DNA of 64,000 bases, from assembly GCA_947495555.1 (NCBI GenBank), contig CANLZI010000001.1, positions 410,861-474,860 on the forward strand, written 5' to 3'. Shown here piece after piece: positions 25,622-34,598 of this stretch. A program made the translations under genes and the position numbers. The first letter of the stretch is position 1, and each line of letters opens with the position of its first letter. This DNA is from an uncultured Erythrobacter sp. (GTDB taxonomy: Bacteria > Pseudomonadota > Alphaproteobacteria > Sphingomonadales > Sphingomonadaceae). Below the pieces are notes generated by a model that saw only the letters and a list, made by a program, of their open reading frames with translations, searched no databases and was not told the DNA's origin.

Positions 25622-27802
25622 CTATGGCCCCTCCCCGCGCCACCATCCATGCTCACCCTGAAGTTCTGCAACGGTCTGGAATGTCTCGGCGTCGAGGTTC
25701 AGCGCAAGTCCGCCGGTGCGATCCAGCAAATTGCGATCCGCTTTTAGCCACTTTGGCTTGCAGGATGCAGGCAGCCACCTGTCGGCCACCACAATATCGG
25801 CCTTCTCGCATGCAGCGGCCAATGCCCTCTCTTCTATCAGCTCGCGATTGCGTGCCATCAGCATGTCCCATGTTCGCCCGTGGCGCTTTATCGCGATGAC
25901 GCAGAATTCACTGCTGCAACGCGCTCCCGGCCATTGCGCCAATGGGATCGGTTCTGTTGTTACGCCGCTTAGCTCGGTCAAATTGTCCTTGGCATAATTC
26001 GAGCGGCTTTCTCTCAAAGACAACAAATGGCCATCGGGAGTGGTAATGCCCACATGGCGGCCATCGCCCGAGATCAGCACATCGGGTATGGGTGTAGCGA
26101 GGAGCAAGCCCACACCCAATCCGGCCGACGCTAGCCCCAGTAATCGTGCGCGCCCTTTCCATAGCGCGAGCCAAAGCCCACCAATCACAAAGCATGCAAA
26201 GGTCCAGTCATCCATCTGCGGCATCATCTTTACCGCGCCGGGTTGAGAGGCGGTGGTGTGAGCGATACCGATGAGGAGATCGAGCGATTGTCCTACCAGC
26301 CACCACACGGGTCCTCCCAGCCCAATCACGTCCAGCACCAATGCGAGCGCGATGAGCGGCATGGACACAAATGTGACCAAGGGAATTGCGATAACATTGG
26401 CAAAAGCACCGTAAATCCCGGCCCTGTGGAAATGAAACAGGACAATGGGCATCAACGCCCATTCGATAACAAAGCCTGTTAACAGCAACATGGCTGTCCG
26501 ACGTGACAACACCGCGAACCAACTTTCCTCTCGCGGGGCCAAAAAGGCCCGGATGGGGGCAGCATTGTGCAAGGCGACAATGGCCAGAACCGCTGAAAAG
26601 CTTAGTTGAAAGCTGGGACCAACGATGGATTCGGGCCAAGCCAGCAGAACCAAAAAGGCTGCTGTTGCGACCATTCGCGCGGATAAGGCCTCGCGGCCCA
26701 AAGCCAAAGCGATCAGCACCAGCAAAGCCGCAGCACAGCTCCTGACGGTTGGCACTTCAGACCCCGTCAGCAATGTATAGCCAATGCCCGCCAAGGCACC
26801 GACCGCAGCTGCTGCAACCGGCAGCCGGATGCGCAACGCCAGCGCAGGCCACAATCCCAGTATCTTTAGGGCGAGCAAATAGCCCGCTGCGATGACAGCG
26901 CTGACATGCAATCCGCTGATACTGAGAAGGTGCGTTAGCCCGGAATCGCGCATGGCATCTTCGTCGGCCTCGCTGATGCCGCCCCGGTCGCCGCTGGCAA
27001 ATGCGGCTGCGATCGCCCCTGCAGACCCGCCAAGTTTGCCGCGGACATGTTCGGACAATTGGCGTTGAATGGGCGCGATGATCGCGCTTTCATCGCCGCG
27101 CTCGACTACCTCGGCCTCGCCCAGCATGCTTCCTGTGGCTGACAATCCCTGGAACCAGGCTGCCCGCGCAAAATTGTACGATCCTGGCAGCATCGGGGGT
27201 GCTGGAGGCATCAGCCTGACGCGCATTCGCAAAACTGCGCCTTCCAGCATGCCATCTTGGACCGCTTCTAAGGGAACATTCACGCGGATCTTTCGAGCAG
27301 TGCCACTGTCGGCATCGCGCACCGCCATTGTCAGCCGTAACCGGCCGCGCGAGGGCTGGTCCTCTCGTTCCAAAACATAACCATTGATCCATTGCACCGC
27401 TGGCCGGTCGATGGGCTCGGCTCCGACATAGTCTGATCGTATCCAGATGATTGCGACACCGGCAGCGAAGAACAGTCCAATCCCGATCAGCGCGCTGCGC
27501 ACATGCGCCCTTGGTTTATCACCTTGGACGATGGCTAGCCCTAACAAGGCGGCAAGCAGCCCAGCAACGATGGCGCCACCCCATTGCCACGGCGACCCAA
27601 AGCCGAACCACGCCACAATGCCTGCAGCAAATGCGATCACCAACCATGGGCCGCGATCAAAGCCAGCGTCGCTCAGAAATTGCTCGATCAGCCCCCCGAT
27701 GCTGGACAAGCGCCATGGCTTGCGCCAAGGGCGCTGCATTGCAGCATTTTCCGATTGAGTGGTGTTCCCTGTCGGAACCAGCGGAGGGCTATCCGTCGCC
27801 AT
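25622..27802 (-). CDS. comEC: ComEC/Rec2-family DNA-uptake channel protein
   Basis: 726 residues. An N-terminal hydrophobic and DUF4131-like OB region (about 40-225) is followed by the Competence domain (about 265-530) with A-A-F-A-S-G-D-R-G-G-I, D-S-G-L-T-H-L-L-S-I-S-G-L-H-V and many transmembrane helices. The C-terminal 170 residues are metallo-beta-lactamase-like in position but lack a visible HxHxDH motif, so the nuclease part is degenerate or absent, as often in alphaproteobacteria. ComEC carries single-stranded DNA across the inner membrane. It diverges from gltX across 63 bp. Confidence 0.85.
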   Translation of the reverse strand: MATDSPPLVPTGNTTQSENAAMQRPWRKPWRLSSIGGLIEQFLSDAGFDRGPWLVIAFAAGIVAWFGFGSPWQWGGAIVAGLLAALLGLAIVQGDKPRAHVRSALIGIGLFFAAGVAIIWIRSDYVGAEPIDRPAVQWINGYVLEREDQPSRGRLRLTMAVRDADSGTARKIRVNVPLEAVQDGMLEGAVLRMRVRLMPPAPPMLPGSYNFARAAWFQGLSATGSMLGEAEVVERGDESAIIAPIQRQLSEHVRGKLGGSAGAIAAAFASGDRGGISEADEDAMRDSGLTHLLSISGLHVSAVIAAGYLLALKILGLWPALALRIRLPVAAAAVGALAGIGYTLLTGSEVPTVRSCAAALLVLIALALGREALSARMVATAAFLVLLAWPESIVGPSFQLSFSAVLAIVALHNAAPIRAFLAPREESWFAVLSRRTAMLLLTGFVIEWALMPIVLFHFHRAGIYGAFANVIAIPLVTFVSMPLIALALVLDVIGLGGPVWWLVGQSLDLLIGIAHTTASQPGAVKMMPQMDDWTFACFVIGGLWLALWKGRARLLGLASAGLGVGLLLATPIPDVLISGDGRHVGITTPDGHLLSLRESRSNYAKDNLTELSGVTTEPIPLAQWPGARCSSEFCVIAIKRHGRTWDMLMARNRELIEERALAAACEKADIVVADRWLPASCKPKWLKADRNLLDRTGGLALNLDAETFQTVAELQGEHGWWRGEGP

Positions 27803-27865
27803 GCCGACACTGGATAGAAGACCGTATTCTATGGCAAGGAAATGCCGCCCGATGAAAGAGTTTTA

Positions 27866-29290
27866 ATGAGTGAAATGATTGTCACCCGATTTGCCCCCTC
27901 GCCTACCGGCTTTCTGCATATTGGCGGAGCACGGACGGCGTTGTTCAACTGGCTTTATGCACGCCACCATGGCGGCAAGGCGCTGCTGCGCGTGGAAGAC
28001 ACAGACAAAAAGCGCTCCACTCAAGAAGCCATTGATGCGATCCTAAACGGGCTCAACTGGCTTGGGCTGGATTATGATGAAGCGCCAACATTCCAGTCCC
28101 AGCAGGCCGACCGCCATGCTGAGGTTGCCGCAAAGTTGCTGGACGCAGGCCATGCCTATCGCTGCTATGCAACGCCGGAAGAACTTGAGCAGATGCGGGC
28201 CGATCAGCGCGCCAACAAGCAACCCATGCGTTATGACGGACGGTGGCGTGATCGCGACCAGGCTGAGGCTCCAGAAGGCGCGCCGTTCACGGTTCGCCTG
28301 AAGACCCCGCAAGATGGTGCGACCACCATTGTTGACGAAGTTCAGGGCAGCGTTTCGGTTCGCAATGAAGAGTTGGACGATTACATCATTCTGCGCGCCG
28401 ATGGTACGCCAACCTATATGTTGGCCGCTGTGGTGGACGATCATGATATGGGTGTCACTCATGTGATCCGGGGCGATGATCATCTGAACAACGCCTTCCG
28501 CCAATTGCCCATTTACCACGCCATGGACGCGATTGAAGGCAATTGGCCTCAACCAACCTATGCGCATATTCCGTTGATCCACGGGTCAGATGGAGCGAAG
28601 TTGTCCAAACGTCACGGCGCGCTCGGTGTCGATGCCTATCGCGACGAGATGGGAATTCTGCCCGAAGCCCTGTTTAACTATTTGCTTCGGCTTGGCTGGG
28701 GCCATGGTGATCGCGAAGAGATCTCTCGCGACGAAGCAATCGAGCTGTTCACCTTGGCCGGTGTTGGCAAAAGCCCTTCTCGCTTTGACCTGAAGAAACT
28801 CGAGAGTTTGAACGGTCATTACATCCGTGAAACCGACGATGCTGAATTGGCAGCCATCGTCGCGCCATTGATTGCGCAATCGGTTCCGGGTGAAATTGAC
28901 ACCAATTTGCTGGTTCAAGCGATGCCCGTACTGAAAACCCGGGCGAAGAATACGCATGAGTTGGCCGATGGAGCTGGCTTTTTGTTCCAGCAACGCCCAC
29001 TCGAATTGACAGAAAAAGCCGCAAAACTGCTCGATGATGAAGCGAAAGTGCGTCTAGGCCAGCTTTTGCAGCGCTATCAGGCTGAAAATAGCTGGACAAT
29101 TGAGGCACTCGAAGCCACTACAAAGGCAACCGCTGAGGCACTGGATGTGGGCCTTGGCAAGCTCGCGCAGCCATTGCGCGCAGCCCTTACCGGAACGACG
29201 ACATCGCCCGGTATTTTCGATGTTCTGGTCCTTTTAGGACGGGATGAAGCGTTAGCGCGCATCAGCGCGCATGCTCAGTCTGCGGATTGA
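27866..29290 (+). CDS. gltX: Glutamate--tRNA ligase
   Basis: 474 residues from ATG 27866, preceded by GAAAGAG; an earlier in-frame ATG at 27842 is less likely. Class I aminoacyl-tRNA synthetase with [13 protein letters not shown] (HIGH motif) near 9-21 and K-L-S-K-R-H-G as the KMSKS motif near 240. It charges tRNA-Glu. If the organism lacks GlnRS it may also be the source of Glu-tRNA-Gln; this cannot be told here. Confidence 0.96.
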   Translation: MSEMIVTRFAPSPTGFLHIGGARTALFNWLYARHHGGKALLRVEDTDKKRSTQEAIDAILNGLNWLGLDYDEAPTFQSQQADRHAEVAAKLLDAGHAYRCYATPEELEQMRADQRANKQPMRYDGRWRDRDQAEAPEGAPFTVRLKTPQDGATTIVDEVQGSVSVRNEELDDYIILRADGTPTYMLAAVVDDHDMGVTHVIRGDDHLNNAFRQLPIYHAMDAIEGNWPQPTYAHIPLIHGSDGAKLSKRHGALGVDAYRDEMGILPEALFNYLLRLGWGHGDREEISRDEAIELFTLAGVGKSPSRFDLKKLESLNGHYIRETDDAELAAIVAPLIAQSVPGEIDTNLLVQAMPVLKTRAKNTHELADGAGFLFQQRPLELTEKAAKLLDDEAKVRLGQLLQRYQAENSWTIEALEATTKATAEALDVGLGKLAQPLRAALTGTTTSPGIFDVLVLLGRDEALARISAHAQSAD

Positions 29291-29317
29291 GCAATTTGGA
29301 TTATTAGGAGACGACAC

Positions 29318-30604
29318 TTGGCGGACAAGCAGGCAAAACTCGATTTAGGCGGGCAGACACATGATTACCCCGTGCTCGAGGGCAGCGTTGGCCCAGACGT
29401 AATCGATATTCGCAAGCTGTATGGCCAAACCGGAGCCTTTACATTTGATCCCGGCTACAAATCGACCGCCAGCTGCGAAAGCGCGCTGACCTATATCGAT
29501 GGCAACGAAGGTGTCTTGTTGCACCGTGGCTATCCGATCGGTCAGCTGGCCGAGCATTCCAGCTTTATGGAAACATCCTATCTTCTGTTGAATGGCGAAT
29601 TGCCCAGCAAGGAAGAACTGGACGATTTCTCTTACACCATCACTCGCCATACGATGCTGCACGATCAGCTGCGTCAATTCTATCAAGGCTTCCGCCGTGA
29701 TGCGCACCCAATGGCGATTATGTGTGGCGTGGTTGGTGCTTTGTCTGCATTCTATCACGACAGCACCGACATTTCTGACCCAGAGCACCGCAAGATCAGC
29801 AGCCACCGCCTGATCGCAAAGATGCCGACCATTGCGGCGATGGCCTATAAATATTCCATCGGCCAGCCTATGATGCAGCCGGACAATTCGCTCAGCTATA
29901 CGGGTAACTTCCTGCGCATGACCTTTGGTGTGCCAGCAGAAGAATATGAAGTGCATCCCGCGATTGAAAAGGCAATGGACCGGATATTCATCCTCCATGC
30001 CGATCACGAACAGAATGCATCAACATCGACCGTACGCCTTGCTGGTTCTTCGGGTGCCAACCCATTTGCCTGTATCGCTGCGGGCATCGCGTGTCTGTGG
30101 GGCCCTGCCCATGGCGGCGCCAACGAAGCAGCGTTGAATATGCTTCAGGAAATTGGATCTCCTGACCGTATCCCGCACTATATCGAGCGGGCCAAGGACA
30201 AGAACGATCCGTTCCGTCTGATGGGCTTTGGCCACCGCGTTTATAAGAATTACGATCCTCGCGCGACTGTTATGCAGCAAACGCTGAAGGAAGTGTTCGA
30301 AGCGCTGAAGGTTGATGATCCCGTATTCGAAACCGCTCTTCGTTTGGAAGAATTGGCGCTGAATGACGATTATTTCAAAGAGAAGAAGCTGTTCCCGAAT
30401 GTGGACTTCTATTCAGGCATCATCCTGTCTTCGATCGGCTTCCCAACCACCATGTTTACCGCTCTGTTCGCCCTCGCGCGTACTGTGGGCTGGGTGGCAC
30501 AGTGGAATGAAATGATCTCTGATCCAGGTCAGGTTATTGGTCGTCCACGTCAGCTTTACACCGGACCAACCCAGCGCGACTACGTGCCGCTGGTCAACCG
30601 CTAA
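29318..30604 (+). CDS. gltA: Citrate synthase
   Basis: 428 residues from a TTG start, supported by AGGAG seven bases upstream. It is a type II hexameric-like citrate synthase with [23 protein letters not shown] (catalytic His), [14 protein letters not shown] and the catalytic Asp in V-D-F-Y-S-G. It condenses acetyl-CoA with oxaloacetate to enter the TCA cycle. It ends at the base directly before the convergent kinase-like gene, leaving no room for a separate terminator. Confidence 0.97.
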   Translation: MADKQAKLDLGGQTHDYPVLEGSVGPDVIDIRKLYGQTGAFTFDPGYKSTASCESALTYIDGNEGVLLHRGYPIGQLAEHSSFMETSYLLLNGELPSKEELDDFSYTITRHTMLHDQLRQFYQGFRRDAHPMAIMCGVVGALSAFYHDSTDISDPEHRKISSHRLIAKMPTIAAMAYKYSIGQPMMQPDNSLSYTGNFLRMTFGVPAEEYEVHPAIEKAMDRIFILHADHEQNASTSTVRLAGSSGANPFACIAAGIACLWGPAHGGANEAALNMLQEIGSPDRIPHYIERAKDKNDPFRLMGFGHRVYKNYDPRATVMQQTLKEVFEALKVDDPVFETALRLEELALNDDYFKEKKLFPNVDFYSGIILSSIGFPTTMFTALFALARTVGWVAQWNEMISDPGQVIGRPRQLYTGPTQRDYVPLVNR

Positions 30605-31981
30605 TCAGTTACCGGGAGGAAGGGCGAGCGTAAATCGGGCGCCCTTCCCCTCCTCGCTATCGATCAGCAATTCGCCCTTCATGGCGAGTGCCAACCGCTG
30701 CGAGATATACAGGCCAAGGCCTGATCCCCCATCACCGTCCCTGCCAAGCCGTTCAAACTTGCGGAAAACGCGGGATTGTTGGTCGTCTGACAATCCGGGA
30801 CCTTCGTCGCTGACGCTGACGGTAGTGCGTCCTTTGGCATCGGACCCAACGCTCAAAATAATGGCTGAATTGCGCGGTGCGTAATTGATCGCATTGCCCA
30901 ACAGGTTGAGCAATATCTGCAACACCCGCCGCATCTCTCCCACGGCAGGCGCAAAGGCTCGCTCGTCGGGAATAGAGATGCTGATTCCATGATCGCGAGC
31001 CTTCTCGCCCAGAATGGACACGGCTTTGCGTGCGGCTTCGGCCAGATCGATCCTGTCAGCGACAGGCTTGAAGTTCTCAGCCTCCACCACTTCTAGATCG
31101 GTCAGATCATCCAACAGCCCCAGCAAATGCTGTCCGGCCGTGGCAATATCACCGGCATAGTCGCTATATTCCTGACGCAATGGTCCGGCCATGCGGGTGC
31201 GGATCGTTTCTGCATTGCCAATCACCCGGGTAATCGGATCGCGCAGTGAAGACGTCAGAGCATCACCGATAAGGCTGGCGGGCGACTGGCGATGTGGGTC
31301 ATTCGAACGATCCCGTGGCAATGGGCTGTCCGCGACCAGCAAAAGCTCAAATCCGCTGGGTGAAGCGGCTGCACCTCCCAATGGCATCAATCGCGCCGTC
31401 CAATTGCGATCTGAGCCGGATACAGTGCACTGAACACCGTCCAATAGACGCCAATGAAGCGGTTGCCGATGGGCGACACCGACCAATTTGACATAATCCG
31501 ACCACACCTGCCCCGGATGCGCCCGGACCGCCTTCGCCAATTCGACAAGGTCTGACGCACGGCAATCCAGTGACAGGATGCGCTGATTGCGATCGAGTCT
31601 TCCAAGGCATTCGCTTGTGCTGCGATCAACCGCATCCAAACGTTCGGCGCTGGCGCGCTGGTCCTCTGGTGCCAATTCCTCCCGCTGCCAATTCTCTATC
31701 AGCAGTTCGCAGCCGGTATGTTCGGCGTTGTTGACCGGGCTCACCCGCGCAAAACCCGTGACAATGGCCGTCCCATCATACGCCTTGAATTCTCGGGCGA
31801 GCCGCAATTGCATCGATTGGCATTGCTGAACAATATCCAGCAATTCTGGCGCGGCCAGCATGCCTGGAACCGTGCCGCCGCAGCGTTGCTGCAAGTCGAC
31901 CAGTGGCGCATCTGCGGATAGCAAATGCCCTTGCTCGTCGGTCAGGCCACGCGCTGCCAAGATTGGTGATGCACTCGCCAT
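30605..31981 (-). CDS. Histidine-kinase-like protein lacking the phosphoacceptor His
   Basis: 458 residues, soluble, no transmembrane helix. A PAS-like sensory region spans about 25-215, a DHp-like helical hairpin about 235-300 and a HATPase_c domain about 310-455. At the H-box the sequence is L-T-S-S-L-R-D-P-I (242-250), aligning with S-H-E-L-R-T-P-L, so Ser244 replaces the phosphorylated His. The ATP site looks complete: N-box N-L-L-G-N-A-I-N-Y (Asn363), G1 D-E-G-P-G (392-396), F-box F-R-K-F-E and G2 G-G-S-G-L-G-L (418-424). It is probably a pseudokinase or regulator like DivL, which has Tyr at this position. Last of a four-gene operon, 3 bases after the DUF2336-like gene. Confidence 0.8.
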   Translation of the reverse strand: MASASPILAARGLTDEQGHLLSADAPLVDLQQRCGGTVPGMLAAPELLDIVQQCQSMQLRLAREFKAYDGTAIVTGFARVSPVNNAEHTGCELLIENWQREELAPEDQRASAERLDAVDRSTSECLGRLDRNQRILSLDCRASDLVELAKAVRAHPGQVWSDYVKLVGVAHRQPLHWRLLDGVQCTVSGSDRNWTARLMPLGGAAASPSGFELLLVADSPLPRDRSNDPHRQSPASLIGDALTSSLRDPITRVIGNAETIRTRMAGPLRQEYSDYAGDIATAGQHLLGLLDDLTDLEVVEAENFKPVADRIDLAEAARKAVSILGEKARDHGISISIPDERAFAPAVGEMRRVLQILLNLLGNAINYAPRNSAIILSVGSDAKGRTTVSVSDEGPGLSDDQQSRVFRKFERLGRDGDGGSGLGLYISQRLALAMKGELLIDSEEGKGARFTLALPPGN

Positions 31982-31984
31982 GTC

Positions 31985-32962
31985 TTACCGCCCCGTCCTT
32001 GCCGGAAGCTGGCTCAACATGTCTTGCGCAGCCTGTGCGGACAAATTCGTAAAGGCGGATGACAAATCAATTTGCGGATGCACAATCGCCATCACCCGCT
32101 CGATTTGCTCTGATGACAAGGCTGCGGCCCGCAATCCGAAGGCGAGCCGGGCATGCTGTTGCTCGGAACATCCCAAGACGGCCAATTCACGCGGCTGCCC
32201 CGTCATGCTGGCAAGCGCGCTTGCAAACAGAGCCAATCCGCCATGCTCCAGATTGAGCGCAGCGCTGGCTCCACCGCGAAGCGATGTGATCAAATGGGAA
32301 AGCAGCGCAATCCGGCTGCCAGCTTCGTCAAATTGTTCCTTCAGCTTCGCGCTGGACAGTTCGAATTGCTCATTCGTGTCATCGGCCAACACCGCTTGGC
32401 TAATCGCAATCACTTGGCGAAAAAGCTCGGCCGGCAATTCCTGGATCGGCAAAGCCATCCGCGATTGGGTTTGAACAAAGCGACCTTGTGCCACCATCGT
32501 GCTCATGGCCAACTCGGCCAATGCCTCATCGCTAGAGGCAATCAATTCCTGCATCAGCGGCGATAGCACCTGATCGATATGGTGTTCGCGCTCTAGTCGC
32601 TGGCTGAGCTGGGCCTCTGCACACAGCGCAAAGCAATGGCTGAGCAATTGCGTGTTGCCGGAGAGGCGATTGGCCAAATCATGTTTCAGGACTGGCTCGA
32701 TTGTCTCTCCATCAGCGCCCTGCGGCGCAAGCTGGGTTAGCAATTGCCCTGCCAAATCATCCATCATTCCGCGCAGATGCGCCAAGGTCTGGTCGCTCAC
32801 CAGGCTTTGGCCGGATTGGCCGAGCAAATGCACAAGAACAGGCGCGACACCCGCCAACGCCTGATCGCCGCGAGCAAGCTCTGCACGCAATGCGGTCAGC
32901 GGATCGGTATCCGTCGGGTTGTTCATGGCATCATTGCTCATCGCACGCACATAGCGCAGCAT
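31985..32962 (-). CDS. DUF2336-like alpha-helical protein
   Basis: 325 residues, almost entirely helical and soluble, rich in Leu/Ala/Gln with repeated helical pairs. The C-terminal half (L-S-S-E-Q-I-E-R-V-M-A-I-V-H-P-Q-I-D-L) resembles DUF2336 proteins, common beside signalling genes in alphaproteobacteria; the family call is tentative. It could be a scaffold or HEAT-like adaptor. ATG 32938 is an alternative start. It begins 13 bases after the nucleotidyltransferase-like gene and is followed after 3 bases by the kinase-like gene, so co-expression is almost certain. Confidence 0.55.
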   Translation of the reverse strand: MLRYVRAMSNDAMNNPTDTDPLTALRAELARGDQALAGVAPVLVHLLGQSGQSLVSDQTLAHLRGMMDDLAGQLLTQLAPQGADGETIEPVLKHDLANRLSGNTQLLSHCFALCAEAQLSQRLEREHHIDQVLSPLMQELIASSDEALAELAMSTMVAQGRFVQTQSRMALPIQELPAELFRQVIAISQAVLADDTNEQFELSSAKLKEQFDEAGSRIALLSHLITSLRGGASAALNLEHGGLALFASALASMTGQPRELAVLGCSEQQHARLAFGLRAAALSSEQIERVMAIVHPQIDLSSAFTNLSAQAAQDMLSQLPARTGR

Positions 32963-32975
32963 AGTTAACTCAGCG

Positions 32976-34148
32976 TTATCTCAACTTTGACTGAAAGATC
33001 AGCGCGGTGGCCAGCGTCACCAGTGTCAAGCCGCCCATAACTTGCGGCAGGACACCGAAATAGGATGCAGCGGCCAAGGCGATACCCAGCACAACCCTAT
33101 CGGATAGCAAGGGTTTTAGCCGGTCAGGACTAAGGCTGGTTGTAAGCCGCACCATGCCAAGCAAAACAATGGGCAAGAACAGGGCCTCATGCGCGCCACT
33201 CAACGTCAATGGCACTGCGAGAGAAATCACCAGAAGAAGGTCAATTATCCAATTGATATACTTCGAGAACTTTTCGCTGCCTGCCTCCGCATAGAGGCGT
33301 TGTTTCAGGTTCTTGAGTGCGGTCTGGATGGCGCGGCTCAGCACCCCCGCACTCAGCAGTCCTAAGCCCAGCGCCTGGAGCCCGGCCAACGTGCTCCCCA
33401 CACCCGCTGCCAACAGAACAAGGCTCAACCCTCCTGCAACAAGCGGTCCGCCTTCCAGAAACCGCGGAGCCAAGGCTTGCGCCACCCTTGCAGCGATGGC
33501 GTTGCCCGGCCCCATCCAGGAAACGCGGCTGGCGCTTTGAGCGATCAACATATCTTCGCGCTCGGCCAGTGCTGATTCGTCCACCGCCAGAATTAGATCA
33601 CCATTTTCAAGGACTTCCGATCCCAGACTGATCAATGGCGTGCGCGCTTGTAAAGCCAGTCTAAGCAGCAAGGCTATGATATCGCTGTCGGGCGGAAAGT
33701 CGGCCAAACGCTCGACAATATCGCCGCGAGCAACCAGCAATCCGGCCCAGGCATAGTCTGCATCCACCCGCTCGAAACCGGCGCTCAAGCCCTCTTCGGC
33801 AGGAATGGCGAGCACCCCGCGCCCCTCTTTGAGGTGCTCGGGCAATTGCGAGCGATCGAGCATTACGCCATCGGCAAGCACCACCACTTCATGCCCCGAA
33901 GACACTTGGCCAACAAAGTCCAAAAGGCTCGTAATCATCCGGAATTGAGCGTCTTTTTCCTCGACCCTCTGCTTTACGGCATCAATCTCGGGTCCGGACT
34001 GGTTGCCAAGGCAAACAATCTTTTCGCACCCGAGAGAAAGCGCCAGCTCTGCCTGCCACGCGAGCACGCTGCGGCCACCCATCTGCAAAAATGCAAGTGG
34101 CGATCCATCATGCGATCGATGAGTGCTTGAAAGTAATGCAATGCGCAT
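32976..34148 (-). CDS. Nucleotidyltransferase-like domain fused to a multi-pass membrane domain
   Basis: 390 residues. Residues 1-200 look like a GT-A/NTP-transferase Rossmann domain (F-L-Q-M-G-G-R-S-V-L-A-W-Q at 21-33, then V-V-V-L-A-D-G-V-M-L near 87-96), but the usual G-G-x-G-T-R-L start is missing. Residues about 225-390 contain five or six transmembrane helices. The layout recalls bifunctional sugar-phosphate nucleotidyltransferase/CDP-alcohol phosphatidyltransferases such as archaeal IPCT-DIPPS. However, the catalytic D-G-x-x-A-R ... D-x-x-x-D motif of the second family is not present. Possible roles are a lipid-head-group enzyme or a degenerate scaffold; unknown. Confidence 0.55.
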   Translation of the reverse strand: MRIALLSSTHRSHDGSPLAFLQMGGRSVLAWQAELALSLGCEKIVCLGNQSGPEIDAVKQRVEEKDAQFRMITSLLDFVGQVSSGHEVVVLADGVMLDRSQLPEHLKEGRGVLAIPAEEGLSAGFERVDADYAWAGLLVARGDIVERLADFPPDSDIIALLLRLALQARTPLISLGSEVLENGDLILAVDESALAEREDMLIAQSASRVSWMGPGNAIAARVAQALAPRFLEGGPLVAGGLSLVLLAAGVGSTLAGLQALGLGLLSAGVLSRAIQTALKNLKQRLYAEAGSEKFSKYINWIIDLLLVISLAVPLTLSGAHEALFLPIVLLGMVRLTTSLSPDRLKPLLSDRVVLGIALAAASYFGVLPQVMGGLTLVTLATALIFQSKLR

Positions 34149-34210
34149 TGTGGCTGACCCCGAAAGACCAACGGAATGTAGGATGGGTTCAACCCAACTG
34201 CAAAGCGCAA

Positions 34211-34528
34211 TTAACCTGAGAGAGCATTTCCAGCGGAAAACTTGGCAAGATGCATGTCGATCCGGCTCAAGACGGTTGGTTCGCCCGGTGCTGCTTCCAA
34301 AGCTTCGTCAGCCAATACCATCAGCTCTTCGGCATGAAAACTGGCAGCCAGTCCTTTCAGGCGCATAGCTGCAACATGCCAATTGCCATCGCAGCGCGCG
34401 CGAGACAGCAAATCCAATTGCCGTTCAGCGCTTTCGACAAATGCACCACGCAACTCGGCCATCAGCGCGGAATCATCCCCCGCTGCCGCTGCCAAAGTGG
34501 CGTCCAATGCTCCGCTTTCATATGCCAT
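34211..34528 (-). CDS. Hpt-domain-like protein lacking the phosphoacceptor His
   Basis: 105 residues forming a helical bundle of Hpt size. Residues 50-59 read W-H-V-A-A-M-R-L-K-G where active Hpt domains have A-H-x-L-K-G, so Met55 stands in place of the phosphorylated His; His51 and His65 are off-register. The flanking pattern (L-x-x-L-x-x-A-F-x-x-S-A-E-R-Q before, E-E-L-M-V-L-A after) still fits. It probably binds a partner rather than relaying phosphate. First gene of the leftward operon, with 62 bp before the next gene, and it diverges from the coiled-coil gene. Confidence 0.65.
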   Translation of the reverse strand: MAYESGALDATLAAAAGDDSALMAELRGAFVESAERQLDLLSRARCDGNWHVAAMRLKGLAASFHAEELMVLADEALEAAPGEPTVLSRIDMHLAKFSAGNALSG

Positions 34529-34551
34529 GCAGCATTAAATATCGCAGCGAG

Positions 34552-34571
34552 GGTTAAAGCGGGGTTTAACC
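34552..34571. promoter_or_regulatory. Inverted repeat in the divergent Hpt-like/coiled-coil promoter region
   Basis: GGTTAAA (34552-34558) and TTTAACC (34565-34571) are exact inverted repeats around GCGGGG, in the 70-bp gap between divergent genes. It can also be read as TTAA-N8-TTAAC, one base longer than the CtrA consensus TTAA-N7-TTAA, so a CtrA-like or other dimeric regulator could control both directions. Confidence 0.45.
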
Positions 34572-34598
34572 TTGCGATAAAAATGGTAGTTTCAGCTT

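Noticed and set aside
30605..31981. Frameshift or sequencing error explaining the missing His in the kinase-like gene
   Set aside because: The frame is continuous and flanking residues (L-R-x-P-I, I-G-N-A-E) align without a gap, so the residue is substituted rather than lost by frameshift.
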